64,000 nucleotides of DNA from Blastomonas ursincola (GCF_013607875.1 NZ_VDES01000003.1:456045-520044), one strand, 5' to 3'. Counted from the first letter of the stretch, positions 1-8,721 are shown. The notes: generated by a model not told the origin, from the letters alone. Made by a program: numbers and translations.

Positions 1-41
1 CCCCCCCCCCCGGACCTGCGGATGAGGTAGCCCTTCAGCTC

Positions 42-890
42 ATGCTCCCCCCCCTTGTTGGCATAGGGCTGAAACCGGCCCATTATCGCGACGTTCTGGA
101 CCCCCGATCCGATATGCCGCTGCCCGCCTGGGTGGAGGTGCATCCCCAGAACTATTTCGTCGATGGTGGGCCACCTCATCGCTGGCTTTCCGCCGTAGCG
201 GAACGCTTTCCACTCAGCTTCCACAGTGTCGGGCTTTCGATCGGGACCGCCCAGGGCTTGGACGAGGACGAACTCGACCAGCTCACTGCGCTTTGTGCGC
301 GCTACGATCCGGCTTCTATATCCGATCATCTGAGCTGGTCGGGCAATGCCGACGACCGCTATCCCGACCTCCTGCCGATCCCCTATAGCCGCGCCGCGCT
401 CGACCATGTCGCCGCGCAGGTCGCGCGCGTGCAGGACCGGCTGGGCCGAGTGATGCTGATCGAGAACCCCTCGCGTTATCTCGCCTTCGCGCAGGACGAG
501 ATGGACGAGGTCGAGTTCATCCATTCGATCTGCCGCCGCACCGGCTGCGGCCTGCTGTTCGACATCAACAATGTCGAGGTCAGCTGCACCAATTTGCAGC
601 TTGACCCCCAGGCCTATGTCGACGCCATCGACCCTGCGCTTGTCGGCGAGATCCATCTCGCCGGCCATGCCACCGAATGGCACGAGGGCAGGCCGCTGCT
701 GATCGACGATCATGGCAGCCCGGTCACCGATCTGACCTGGTCGTTGTTCGAGCGCTTCGTCCGCCGCGCAGGCCCCAGGCCGGTCCTGATCGAATGGGAT
801 ACCAACGTCCCCGATTACGCGGTGCTGATGGCCGAGGCCGAGCGCGCGGCATTGGTCATGGCGCGGGCCAACGCTGCGGTGGCGGCCTGA
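42..890 (+). CDS. bufB: DUF692/MNIO-family maturase (bufferin/oxazolin type)
   Basis: 282 residues, full length for the multinuclear non-heme iron oxidative enzyme (MNIO, DUF692) family, which modifies cysteines in ribosomal peptides into copper-binding heterocycles. The TIM-barrel metal ligand motifs are visible: H61 (FHSVGLSIG), H96 (SDHLSW), E141 (IENPSRY), D174/N177 (DINNV), H205 (EIHLAGH), D222/H224 (DDHGSPV) and E251 (LIEWD). The usual ENY motif near the N terminus reads QNY (residues 36-38). It is followed 5 nt later by the DUF2063 partner and then by DoxX, the order known from HvfBCD/BufBC operons. The precursor peptide gene would be expected just upstream, outside the window. The ATG is preceded by GAGG about 11 nt away. 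Family assignment is firm; the copper role is inferred from context. Confidence 0.9.
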   Translation: MLPPLVGIGLKPAHYRDVLDPRSDMPLPAWVEVHPQNYFVDGGPPHRWLSAVAERFPLSFHSVGLSIGTAQGLDEDELDQLTALCARYDPASISDHLSWSGNADDRYPDLLPIPYSRAALDHVAAQVARVQDRLGRVMLIENPSRYLAFAQDEMDEVEFIHSICRRTGCGLLFDINNVEVSCTNLQLDPQAYVDAIDPALVGEIHLAGHATEWHEGRPLLIDDHGSPVTDLTWSLFERFVRRAGPRPVLIEWDTNVPDYAVLMAEAERAALVMARANAAVAA

Positions 891-895
891 CGCAG

Positions 896-1633
896 ATGGG
901 CGATCTGCTGGACGACCAGGCGCGCTTCATCGCGGTGCTGCAACGGGGGCCTTCGGCATTTCCCGAAGGCCTGTTTGCCGATGCTGCGGACCGCGTGCTG
1001 CTGGGCCTCAGGGCGCATGCCAACACGATCAGCCATGCCCGGCTGGTCGCGCTCGAGGAAACCTATCCGCGGACCCGGGAATATCTGGGCGAAGCGGATT
1101 TCAACGCCCTGTCGCGCGATTTCATCGAACGAGCCGAGGTGCGCCCGCGCAAGCTTATGCAGCTGGGCGCGGGGCTTGCCGACTTTCTCGCGGACCGGGT
1201 TCAAGATATGGCCGCCGTCGATCTCGCGCGGATCGAATGGGCCTGGCTGCAGAGCTATCATTCCGCCGAGGCGCAGGCACTGCAGCTGGCCGACCTGGCC
1301 GGCATGGACGAGCAGGGGTTGCTCGACCTTGGCCTTGCGCTCCATCCTTCCATGCGGATTGTCGAGACCCGGACGGCGCTGGGGCCGCTGATGCCCGAGC
1401 TGTCCGAAAGTGCCGCGCCCGAAATGCGTCACCTGCTGATCACGCGTCCGGCGCACGAGGTGCTGCTGCACCCGCTCGCCCCGCTATCCGCCAATCTGGT
1501 CATGCAGACGCAATTTCCCGCCCCGATGGGTAACCTTCTGGCGCGAGCCATCGAACGCGCTGGAGAGGCAGAGGCACTGCCGGCAATCTTCGCGCTGGTC
1601 GGCGCTGGGGCGCTGGTACGATCCCAGGAGTAA
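896..1633 (+). CDS. DUF2063 domain protein, MNIO partner (BufC/HvfC-like)
   Basis: 245 residues from the ATG at 896, only 5 nt after the MNIO stop, so translation is probably coupled. The N-terminal segment (MGDLLDDQARFIAVLQ) and the conserved ALEETYPRTREYLG block match DUF2063, annotated as a putative DNA-binding domain but in practice the partner that presents the precursor peptide to the MNIO enzyme in oxazolin and bufferin biosynthesis. A longer reading frame starts upstream but overlaps the MNIO gene and is not credible. Function is inferred from family and gene order; no catalytic motif is expected. Confidence 0.85.
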   Translation: MGDLLDDQARFIAVLQRGPSAFPEGLFADAADRVLLGLRAHANTISHARLVALEETYPRTREYLGEADFNALSRDFIERAEVRPRKLMQLGAGLADFLADRVQDMAAVDLARIEWAWLQSYHSAEAQALQLADLAGMDEQGLLDLGLALHPSMRIVETRTALGPLMPELSESAAPEMRHLLITRPAHEVLLHPLAPLSANLVMQTQFPAPMGNLLARAIERAGEAEALPAIFALVGAGALVRSQE

Positions 1634-1706
1634 GCCGGGCACGGTGTCCAGCGGGGTCGGGGGTGTCTCGATCTCACTCCAGTCCCCACTTGTCGGATAG
1701 CCCGTG

Positions 1707-2183
1707 ATGAAAACCCTGATCCAACGCGGCCTCGCGCTGCTCGATAGCCCTGCCGTCAATGGCCTTGCCCTGCTGGTCGTGCGGCTTGCGCTGGCAGCGC
1801 AGTTCTGGCGCTCGGCGCGCACCAAGGTGGAGGAGGGGAGCTTCCTCACCATCAACCCGATCACCTATGACCTGTTCCGCGACGAATATCACATGCCTGC
1901 GCCCGAGATTACCGGCACGATCGCGACCTATGCCGAACATGCGCTGCCGATCCTGGTGATGCTGGGGCTGGCGACGCGATTCGGGGCGGCGGGGCTGTTC
2001 GTGATGACGATGGTGATCCAGCTTTTCGTCTATCCCGAAGCCTTCTGGAACCCGCATGTCATGTGGTTCGGGCTTTCGGCGATCCTGATCGCGCGCGGGG
2101 GCGGGCTGTTCGCGCTCGACCGGCTGTTCGATCGCCGCCTTTCGCTCGCAGCGCCGCCGCGCACATCGGGCTTCGCGCATTGA
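1707..2183 (+). CDS. DoxX family membrane protein
   Basis: 158 residues with about four predicted hydrophobic segments (near residues 15-30, 70-85, 90-105, 115-130). It resembles the DoxX/DoxD family of small inner-membrane proteins that accompany MNIO-DUF2063 pairs (HvfD position). The ATG at 1707 is preferred; an in-frame GTG lies immediately before it. It follows the DUF2063 gene after 73 nt and is probably the last gene of the operon. In this setting DoxX may supply or receive electrons, or serve copper/redox homeostasis at the membrane; this part is inference. Confidence 0.8.
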   Translation: MKTLIQRGLALLDSPAVNGLALLVVRLALAAQFWRSARTKVEEGSFLTINPITYDLFRDEYHMPAPEITGTIATYAEHALPILVMLGLATRFGAAGLFVMTMVIQLFVYPEAFWNPHVMWFGLSAILIARGGGLFALDRLFDRRLSLAAPPRTSGFAH

Positions 2184-2310
2184 CGCCAGGCCGGCGCCAA
2201 AGTCGGCAGTCGAACCGCATCACCCGTCTGTCGCGCGAGGCAGTGGCAAATTAACCCGGGCTCGCCTAGATAGGTCGCCTGGGGCATGTCCGCCCGATGC
2301 GGAGCAGATA

Positions 2311-4182
2311 ATGGGTTTTGTAAAGGGCGCCTGGAAGGTGCTGGTGGCGATCAAGGACGGTCTGGTCCTGCTCGCGATGCTGTTGTTCTTCGGCCTCATC
2401 CTGGCCGCCTTGTCGTGGCGGCCCAATCCGGCAGCGGTCACCGACGGCGCCCTGTTGGTCAAGCTCGACGGTGTCATCGTCGAGGAACCCGAAAATATCG
2501 ACCCATTCGCCACCGTGCTGGGCGGCCAGGCGCCGCTCAAGCAATATCGGGAGCGCGACCTGATCCGCGCGATCGACACGGCGGCGACCGACGACCGGAT
2601 CAAGGTGATCGTGCTCGATCTCGCCAGCTTCATGGGCGGCGGCCAGGTTTCGCTCGAACAGGTGGGCGAGGCGATCGGCCGCGCCAAGGCCAAGGGCAAG
2701 CCCGTGCTGAGCTTCGCCACCTTCTACAGCGACGCGGCCTATATGCTCGCCTCGCACGGCAGCGAGATCTGGGTCGATCCGATGGGCGGCGCGGCCTTTA
2801 CCGGCCCCGGCGGCACGCGGCTGTACTACAAGGACGCGCTCGACCGCTTCAAGGTGACCGCGCATGTCTATCGCGTCGGCACGTTCAAGAGCGCGGTCGA
2901 ACCCTATCTGCGCTCCGACCAGTCGCCTGAGGCCGAGGAAGCACTGCTCGCCGTCTACCGCCCGATCTGGGAAAACTGGCAGGCAGTGGTCAAGAAGGCG
3001 CGGCCCCAGGCCGATATTGCCGGACTGATCAACGATCCCGCAGGCGCGGTGACCGCGGCGAGCGGCGACCTGGTCAAGATCGCGACCGACCGCAAGATCG
3101 TCGACAAGGTCGGTGATCGCACCATGTTCGGCAAGCGCGTCGCCAAGCTGGCTGGCGCCGACGAGGACGAGGGGCCCGGCGCATTCAAGCATACCAGCCT
3201 CAAGGACTGGGTCGCGGCCAATCCGGCCAAGACCGGCGGCGATGAGGTTCAGGTGGTGACCATCGCGGGCACCATCGTCGATGGCGAGGCCGGCCCCGGC
3301 ACCGCCGGCGGCGATCGCATCGAGAAGCTGCTCCACGACGGCCTCAAGCGCGACAATGTGAAGGCGCTGGTGGTCCGCGTCGACTCGCCCGGGGGATCGG
3401 CGTTTGCCTCCGAACAGATCCGCCGCGCGATCGAGGAATATCGCGCGCGCAAGATCCCGGTCATCGTCTCGATGGGCAATGTTGCGGCGAGCGGCGGCTA
3501 TTGGGTCTCGACCGCAGGCGATGCGATCTTCGCCGAACCTTCGACGATCACCGGATCGATCGGCATCTTCGCGGTACTGCCCAGCTTCGAGCGCGCGCTG
3601 GCCGAATATGGCGTAAAGGCCGATGGCGTCGCGACCACACCGCTGTCGGGCCAACCCGATGTGTTTGGCGGCTTCAACAGCACCGTCGACACCTTCATCC
3701 AGGGCACGATCGAGCATGACTATCGCCGTTTCCTGGCGCTGGTCGGCAAGGCGCGAGGGATGAGCGTGGAGCAGGTCGACAATATCGCGCAGGGCCGCGT
3801 CTGGGATGGCGGCACCGCACGCCAGATCAAGCTGGTCGACCGTTTCGGGTCGATCGAGGACGCTATCGCCGAGGCGGCGAAGCGCGCCAAGCTCGGCAAG
3901 GACAGCTATAGCGTGAAATATCTCGAGACCGAGCCCGATCCGTTCGAGCAGTTCGTCTCGGGCATGTTCGCGCCTGCCGAAGAGGAAAAGCAGGCGACCG
4001 GCCTCGTCGCCCGGCTTGCCTGGCAGCAGCGCGCGGCTTTGGGCCAGGTGCTCGGCGATCTCAATGTGCTCGGCGGGGCCGAAGGCGTTCAGGCCTGGTG
4101 CCTCGAATGCTCGGGCGCATTGCCGCCGCGCCACATCGCCAAGGCCGATGCGGGCTGGTTGGCGACGTTGTTCAGGCGCTGA
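2311..4182 (+). CDS. sppA: Signal peptide peptidase SppA, 67K type
   Basis: 623 residues, the usual length of the two-domain long SppA. An N-terminal membrane anchor (about residues 17-36) is followed by two tandem crotonase-fold S49 peptidase domains. The catalytic dyad is visible: K193 in GTFKSAVEP of the first half and S394 in MGNVAASGGYW of the second. It degrades signal peptides released into the membrane after secretion. A GGAG ribosome site lies just upstream of the ATG. It stands alone after a 127-nt gap from the DoxX gene and is likely its own transcription unit. Confidence 0.95.
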   Translation: MGFVKGAWKVLVAIKDGLVLLAMLLFFGLILAALSWRPNPAAVTDGALLVKLDGVIVEEPENIDPFATVLGGQAPLKQYRERDLIRAIDTAATDDRIKVIVLDLASFMGGGQVSLEQVGEAIGRAKAKGKPVLSFATFYSDAAYMLASHGSEIWVDPMGGAAFTGPGGTRLYYKDALDRFKVTAHVYRVGTFKSAVEPYLRSDQSPEAEEALLAVYRPIWENWQAVVKKARPQADIAGLINDPAGAVTAASGDLVKIATDRKIVDKVGDRTMFGKRVAKLAGADEDEGPGAFKHTSLKDWVAANPAKTGGDEVQVVTIAGTIVDGEAGPGTAGGDRIEKLLHDGLKRDNVKALVVRVDSPGGSAFASEQIRRAIEEYRARKIPVIVSMGNVAASGGYWVSTAGDAIFAEPSTITGSIGIFAVLPSFERALAEYGVKADGVATTPLSGQPDVFGGFNSTVDTFIQGTIEHDYRRFLALVGKARGMSVEQVDNIAQGRVWDGGTARQIKLVDRFGSIEDAIAEAAKRAKLGKDSYSVKYLETEPDPFEQFVSGMFAPAEEEKQATGLVARLAWQQRAALGQVLGDLNVLGGAEGVQAWCLECSGALPPRHIAKADAGWLATLFRR

Positions 4183-4244
4183 AGGGAACCGGCCCTGGCG
4201 GTTGGCGTATCGGATCGAGAACCCACTCGATCAGGAGCACGCAC

Positions 4245-4460
4245 ATGACCGACAAGGCCGAGAACCCGAACGCAGGCAAGGAATTTGGTGAAGGCAATTA
4301 CAAGGCCGCGCAGAATTATCGCGAAGCCCAGGAAGACTTTGCCGCCGACAAGCAGCAGGTTGAGGAAAAGGCACGCGAAGCCGCTGACGCGCTCGATGGC
4401 CCCGAAGCCGCCGAACTCGAACAGGCCGAAGCCGCTGCGCGCGATGGTCACGCCGCCTGA
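4245..4460 (+). CDS. Small charged hypothetical protein
   Basis: 71 residues, begins MTDKAENPNAGKEFGEGNY and continues as an Ala/Glu/Lys-rich, probably helical or disordered chain with no hydrophobic segment and no cysteine. The start at 4245 is chosen because AGGAG lies at 4233-4237 and the reading frame upstream would overlap sppA. It sits between sppA and crcB, without overlap to either. Function is unknown; the composition resembles small stress-related or ribosome/DNA-associated proteins, but nothing specific is recognisable. Confidence 0.7.
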   Translation: MTDKAENPNAGKEFGEGNYKAAQNYREAQEDFAADKQQVEEKAREAADALDGPEAAELEQAEAAARDGHAA

Positions 4461-4522
4461 CGGTGACCCGAAACACCGAATAACCCTTCCCAATGCGCGT
4501 CCAATCCCGCTAAGGCAGCGGA

Positions 4523-4915
4523 ATGGACGCGCATTTGACTTTCAAGGCCACCGGTCTGGTGATGGCGGGCGGCGCAATCGGCGCGGCGCTTCGGTTTCAG
4601 GCGACGCAGCTCGCCATCCGGCTGGGGCACACCGCTTATCCCGCCGCCACGCTGTCCGTGAACGTGCTTGGTGGGTTGCTGATGGGCGTGCTCGCGGCGC
4701 TCGTGCTCAAGGACCAGATGGCTGAGCCTGTGCGGCTGTTTCTGGGCGTCGGCGTGCTCGGCGGCTTCACCACCTTTTCCGCTTTCTCGCTTGAGCTGTT
4801 CCAGATGCTGGAGCGCGGCGCGGCGCTGACGGCGCTGGGCTATGCGCTGGCCTCGGTCCTGCTCTCGCTGGCGGCCGTGGCCGCAGGCTTTGTCGTCACG
4901 AGGTCGATCGCATGA
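4523..4915 (+). CDS. crcB: Fluoride efflux transporter CrcB
   Basis: 130 residues with four transmembrane segments, the normal size of a CrcB/Fluc subunit, which forms dual-topology dimers exporting fluoride. Signature blocks are present: GGAIGAALRF (GGxxGAxxR), TLSVNVLGG (N facing the pore) and GGFTTFSAFSLE (Phe box and central Ser/Thr). Its stop overlaps the start of the next gene (ATGA), placing it first in a five-gene operon. No fluoride riboswitch is recognisable in the 62 nt upstream. Confidence 0.95.
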   Translation: MDAHLTFKATGLVMAGGAIGAALRFQATQLAIRLGHTAYPAATLSVNVLGGLLMGVLAALVLKDQMAEPVRLFLGVGVLGGFTTFSAFSLELFQMLERGAALTALGYALASVLLSLAAVAAGFVVTRSIA

Positions 4916-6219
4916 AGCCGCCTGCTCGAACCCCCGCGCGTAAGCCCGCCGCCCGGAAACCTTCTGGCCCGCGCCGTCCCGCAACTGGCCGCGCACGGAC
5001 CGCAGGTGTGGGCGCTTCGATCTCGAAGGAATCTGCCGAAGCCCGGCAGTTCACCGTCGATGCGGACGATGACGGCATCCGGCTCGACCGCTGGTTCCAC
5101 CGGCATTTGCCCGATGTGAACTTCAACCTCGTATCGCGCTGGGCGCGTACGGGGCAGGTGCGGCTCGACGGCAAGCGCGTCGGCCCCGGCGACCGTATCG
5201 TCGCCGGACAGACGATCCGCATCCCGCCTGCCGATGGCGATACCGACCGACCCGCCGCCAAGCCGGCACCGCGCACGCTGAGCGAGGATCAGGTCGCTTT
5301 TGCGCAATCGCTCGTCATCCACAAGGATCGCGCGGCACTGGTGATCAATAAGCCGCCGGGCCTCGCCACCCAGGGCGGTACGCGCACCCATGCGCATGTC
5401 GATGGCCTGACCGAGGCTTTGATGTACGAAAGCCCGGTGCGGCCCAAGCTGGTCCACCGGCTCGACAAGGACACCTCGGGCGCCTTGCTGCTCGCGCGCA
5501 CGCCGGGCAGCGCGGCCTATTTCTCGAAGCGTTTTGCCGGGCGCAGCGCCAAGAAGATCTACTGGGCGCTGGTCGTCGGCGTGCCCGATATCTATTCTGG
5601 CCTGATCGAACTGCCCATCGCCAAGCAGCCGGGGACCGGCGGCGAGAAGATGCATGTCGACAAGGAGAACGGCCAGCCGTCGCGCACCGCCTATCAGGTG
5701 ATCGAACGCGCCGGTTCGCGCGCCGCCTGGGTCGCACTGCAGCCGTTCACGGGGCGTACGCACCAGCTGCGCGTCCATCTCGCCGCGATCGGCCATCCGA
5801 TTGTCGGCGACGGCAAATATGGCGGGCCCGATGCGTTCCTGACCGGCACGATCAGCCGCAAGATGCACCTGCACGCGCGCCGACTGAAGATTGCGCATCC
5901 CGATGGTCCGGCGATCGACGTGATTGCTGATCTGCCCGAGCATTTCGCAGACTCGATGGAGCAACTGGGCTTCGACCTGTCGCTGGGCGACGCTGCCTTT
6001 GCCGATGACGGCCCGCCGCCCGCGACGCGCGAGGTGAAGAAGCAGCAGGCCAAGGCGCATGCCAAGACACTGCGCAAGGAACGCCGCGGCGAACGACGCA
6101 GCCGATCCGCTCCGGCCAAACCAAGCGGTAAGCCCAAGGCGAAATCTGCCGGAACCGCTGGAAAGCCGCGGCCGGCCAAGCCAAGGACAGCCCCGAAGAC
6201 TGGCCCGCGCAAGCCATGA
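4912..6219 (+). CDS. RluA-family pseudouridine synthase with basic tails
   Basis: 435 residues. An S4 RNA-binding domain (about 54-105) is followed by the pseudouridine synthase domain with the catalytic motif HRLDKDTSG (Asp185) and the downstream R-T-H-Q-L-R-V-H block. It most resembles the RluC/RluD group that modifies 23S rRNA. Unusual are the extensions: about 45 N-terminal residues rich in Pro/Ala/Arg/Lys and about 70 C-terminal residues of the same type, probably disordered RNA-binding tails. It overlaps crcB and the HAD gene by 4 nt each, so translation is coupled across the three. The exact rRNA site is not deducible. Confidence 0.9.
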   Translation: MKPPARTPARKPAARKPSGPRRPATGRARTAGVGASISKESAEARQFTVDADDDGIRLDRWFHRHLPDVNFNLVSRWARTGQVRLDGKRVGPGDRIVAGQTIRIPPADGDTDRPAAKPAPRTLSEDQVAFAQSLVIHKDRAALVINKPPGLATQGGTRTHAHVDGLTEALMYESPVRPKLVHRLDKDTSGALLLARTPGSAAYFSKRFAGRSAKKIYWALVVGVPDIYSGLIELPIAKQPGTGGEKMHVDKENGQPSRTAYQVIERAGSRAAWVALQPFTGRTHQLRVHLAAIGHPIVGDGKYGGPDAFLTGTISRKMHLHARRLKIAHPDGPAIDVIADLPEHFADSMEQLGFDLSLGDAAFADDGPPPATREVKKQQAKAHAKTLRKERRGERRSRSAPAKPSGKPKAKSAGTAGKPRPAKPRTAPKTGPRKP

Positions 6220-6884
6220 CGACCAGACTCGCGATCTTCGACTGCGACGGCACGCTGGTCGATAGCCAGGCGAATATCTGCAAGGCGATGGAAATGGCCT
6301 ATGCCGCCGAAGGCTTGGGTCATCCCGACCACCATCTGGTGCGGCGGATCGTCGGGCTTTCGCTCGTCGAGGCGATGCGGGTGATGCTGCCGGAAGCGGA
6401 CCCGGCCTTTCATGTCGTGCTGGCCGATCATTACAAGAACGCGTTTCACGAGCTGCGCGGCAACGGCACGCTGCAGCACGAGCCGCTTTATGACGGGCTT
6501 CCCGAGCTGCTCGACCGGCTCGATGCGGCGGGCTGGCTGCTCGCGGTCGCTACCGGCAAGTCCGATCGTGGGCTCGACCTTTGCCTGACGCACCATGGCA
6601 TCAAGCAGCGCTTCATATCGCTGCAGACCGCAGACCGGCATCCGTCCAAGCCGCACCCTTCCATGATCTTCGAGGCATTGAGCGACGCCGGAGCCGAACC
6701 CCAGGCCGCAGTCATGATCGGCGATACCAGCTACGACATGGCGATGGGCGTTGCGGCCAATGTTCGCCCGATTGGCGTCGACTGGGGCTATCACGAAGCA
6801 CATGAACTGGAAGCAGCGGGCGCAGCCTCGATCGCCTTCAGCATGGACCAGCTCTACGATCAGATTGTCGGTGGCGGGAAATGA
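6216..6884 (+). CDS. HAD-superfamily hydrolase, phosphoglycolate phosphatase-like
   Basis: 222 residues, subfamily I HAD with an alpha-helical cap. Motif I is FDCDGTLVDS (D9 nucleophile, D11 acid/base), motif II is VATGKS, motif III lies around HPSKPHP and motif IV is MIGDTSYDMAMG. This pattern is shared by Gph-type phosphatases and related nucleotide/sugar phosphatases; the substrate cannot be read from sequence. The gene is embedded in the crcB-ATP12 operon with 4-nt overlaps at both ends. Confidence 0.88.
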   Translation: MTTRLAIFDCDGTLVDSQANICKAMEMAYAAEGLGHPDHHLVRRIVGLSLVEAMRVMLPEADPAFHVVLADHYKNAFHELRGNGTLQHEPLYDGLPELLDRLDAAGWLLAVATGKSDRGLDLCLTHHGIKQRFISLQTADRHPSKPHPSMIFEALSDAGAEPQAAVMIGDTSYDMAMGVAANVRPIGVDWGYHEAHELEAAGAASIAFSMDQLYDQIVGGGK

Positions 6885-7102
6885 CCCCGGAAGACCGGAG
6901 CGCGCGCAGTCGTTTTTTCACGATCGGAGCGGTGCGGCTCGCGGGCGCAGTGACGATCGCACTGGCCGTGGCGATCAGCTATGGCCGGATCGACAGCGTT
7001 CCGGGCGAACTGGCTTATGTGCTGCTCGCCCTTGGCGTGATCGAATTCCTCGTTCTGCCACAGATGCTGGTCAAGCGCTGGAAAAGCCCGCCTACCGAAT
7101 GA
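6881..7102 (+). CDS. Small two-helix membrane protein
   Basis: 73 residues. A basic N terminus is followed by two hydrophobic stretches (about 15-33 and 43-62) and a short basic tail, so it is probably an inner-membrane hairpin protein with both ends in the cytoplasm. The ATG overlaps the HAD stop by 4 nt and the gene ends 10 nt before the ATP12 start, so it is translated as part of the operon. The family is not recognised. Its neighbour is an ATP synthase assembly factor, but a link to the F1Fo complex is only a guess. Confidence 0.7.
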   Translation: MTPEDRSARSRFFTIGAVRLAGAVTIALAVAISYGRIDSVPGELAYVLLALGVIEFLVLPQMLVKRWKSPPTE

Positions 7103-7112
7103 ACGCACTCAC

Positions 7113-7808
7113 ATGAAACGCTTCTACAAGACAGTCACCACCCAGCCTGTCGACAATGGCCATGCGCTCCTGCTCGACAACCGCCCGGTGAAAACCCCTC
7201 TGCGCGAACCGCTGGTGCTGCCAACCGTTGCCATGGCCGATGCGGTGGCTGGCGAATGGGATGCGCAAGGCGACGAGATCGTCATCGCCTCGATGCCGCT
7301 GACCGGCTTTGCCAATGCCGCGATCGATCAGGTCGCCCCGCAGCGGCAGCGCTTTGTCGATGACATCGCCGCTTATGGCGAGACGGACACGCTCTGCTAT
7401 CGCGCCGATCCGGGCGATCCGCTGGCCGAACGCCAGGATCGCGATTGGGAGCCGATTCTGAAATGGGCGGAAAATCGCTATGATATCAGCATGATCCGCG
7501 TCGCCGGGATCATCCATCAGCCGCAATCGACGCACAGCCTGTCCCGGCTCAAAGCACCCGTCATGGCAATGGATCCATTCACCCTGGCCGGATTTTCAAC
7601 GCTGACCAGCCTGGGTGGTTCGCTCGTCTGTGCGCTGGCACTTCTCGAAAAAGCCTTTGATTCCGAACGAATCTGGCAGGCGATCTGCCTCGAGGAATTG
7701 TGGCAGGAAGAACTCTGGGGCGCCGATGGCGAGGCGGTTCAGGCACGTGAGCATCGCCGTGCAGCATTTGACGCTGCCTGGCGGTTTTGCTGTATTGCCC
7801 AAGGTTGA
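7113..7808 (+). CDS. ATP12-family F1 ATP synthase assembly chaperone
   Basis: 231 residues, typical of alphaproteobacterial ATP12 proteins. The N terminus (KRFYKTVTT, LLDNRPVKTPLR) and the central DPFTLAGFSTLTSLGGSLVC block are family landmarks. In mitochondria ATP12 binds the F1 alpha subunit and prevents its aggregation before assembly; a similar role in the cytoplasm is inferred here. It closes the crcB operon. It is encoded away from any atp genes in this window, which is normal for the family. Confidence 0.9.
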   Translation: MKRFYKTVTTQPVDNGHALLLDNRPVKTPLREPLVLPTVAMADAVAGEWDAQGDEIVIASMPLTGFANAAIDQVAPQRQRFVDDIAAYGETDTLCYRADPGDPLAERQDRDWEPILKWAENRYDISMIRVAGIIHQPQSTHSLSRLKAPVMAMDPFTLAGFSTLTSLGGSLVCALALLEKAFDSERIWQAICLEELWQEELWGADGEAVQAREHRRAAFDAAWRFCCIAQG

Positions 7809-7946
7809 GCACGGAACGATCCCCGGGACCGGGCGTTTTTGAAACGTTGCTATCGTTTTTCGTTGCAGACCAGCCTTTCCGTTTCAGCCAGGCGCACGAG
7901 CGTCCGACCGGACGGGCGCGCAAACCCCATCAGGAGATGTTCCGAA

Positions 7947-8666
7947 ATGTTGAAATCTGCGATCACCGCCCTGTTTCTTTCCACCTCGATGCTGGCCGCG
8001 CCCGCCATGGCACAGAATGGCGCTGCACCTGCCGGTCAGGCCGCAGCACCGGCGCTGACCCCCGAACAGGCTGAGGCGCAGAACAAGGCGATCGCCGATT
8101 TCACTGCCGCTCAGCAGGCCCAGGCGGCGGGCAACCATGCCGAGGTGATTGCCAAGCTCGAACCCGCGCTGCCGACCATCCGCGAGATCGTTGCCCGTGA
8201 TCCGGGCAACGTCCAGAATGCGGGATTCTTGGCAAGCGCTCTGACGATCACCGCGAATTCGCAAGGCGCGCTCGGCAAGATCGACGCGATCCCGCCGCTC
8301 TACAAGGAAGCCGCGCCCCAGTGGATGAAGGTTTACGAAGCGGACAAGGCCAATGCGGGCGTGCGCAACACGCTGGTGGCCATTCTGGTCAATCTCGGCA
8401 ATTTCAGCCTGACGCAGCAGGACAAGGTCGGTGCCAAGCCGCATTTCGAGCAGGCTCTGGCCATCGCCAAGGAAGGCCGCGCGTCTGATCCGGCCAATGC
8501 CGATCTCGCCAATGCCGAATTTTCCAGCCTGATCGGTCTCAACCAGGCGACGGGCGAGGCAAGCTTTCTCGAGGCTGCCAAGCCGGTCGGCACCGAGCTT
8601 CGCGAAAAGGGCATTGTTAGCGCGGCGAACAAGCCCGCCGTGGATGCCATTCTCGGCGCGGCATAA
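7947..8666 (+). CDS. Secreted TPR-like hypothetical protein
   Basis: 239 residues from the ATG at 7947, chosen for the AGGAGA site at 7932-7937 and because it opens a good signal peptide (MLKSAITALFLSTSMLAAPAMAQ). The mature part is Ala-rich and helical, with repeating segments such as YKEAAPQWMKVYEADKANAG and HFEQALAIAKEGR that resemble degenerate tetratricopeptide repeats. It is probably periplasmic. It stands alone and ends 83 nt before a convergent gene, with a terminator hairpin between them. Function is unknown. Confidence 0.75.
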   Translation: MLKSAITALFLSTSMLAAPAMAQNGAAPAGQAAAPALTPEQAEAQNKAIADFTAAQQAQAAGNHAEVIAKLEPALPTIREIVARDPGNVQNAGFLASALTITANSQGALGKIDAIPPLYKEAAPQWMKVYEADKANAGVRNTLVAILVNLGNFSLTQQDKVGAKPHFEQALAIAKEGRASDPANADLANAEFSSLIGLNQATGEASFLEAAKPVGTELREKGIVSAANKPAVDAILGAA

Positions 8667-8691
8667 ACAAAGAACGTTATACGCCAAAAGA

Positions 8692-8721
8692 AAGCCCCGC
8701 CGGATCGCTCCGGCGGGGCTT
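8692..8721. terminator. Hairpin terminator between convergent genes
   Basis: A 13-bp perfect stem (AAGCCCCGCCGGA pairing with its complement) closes on a TCGC loop, lying 25 nt after the stop at 8666 and 28 nt before the convergent stop at 8750. The A/T at the stem edges makes it a plausible bidirectional intrinsic terminator, although the U-tract is short. Confidence 0.75.

Noticed and set aside
4461-4522. Possible fluoride riboswitch upstream of crcB, prompted by the small CGGTG...CACCG hairpin at 4461-4478.
   Set aside because: The conserved pseudoknot bases and the GGxGAUGGxxUUC-like core of the crcB motif are absent; the hairpin is only 5 bp.
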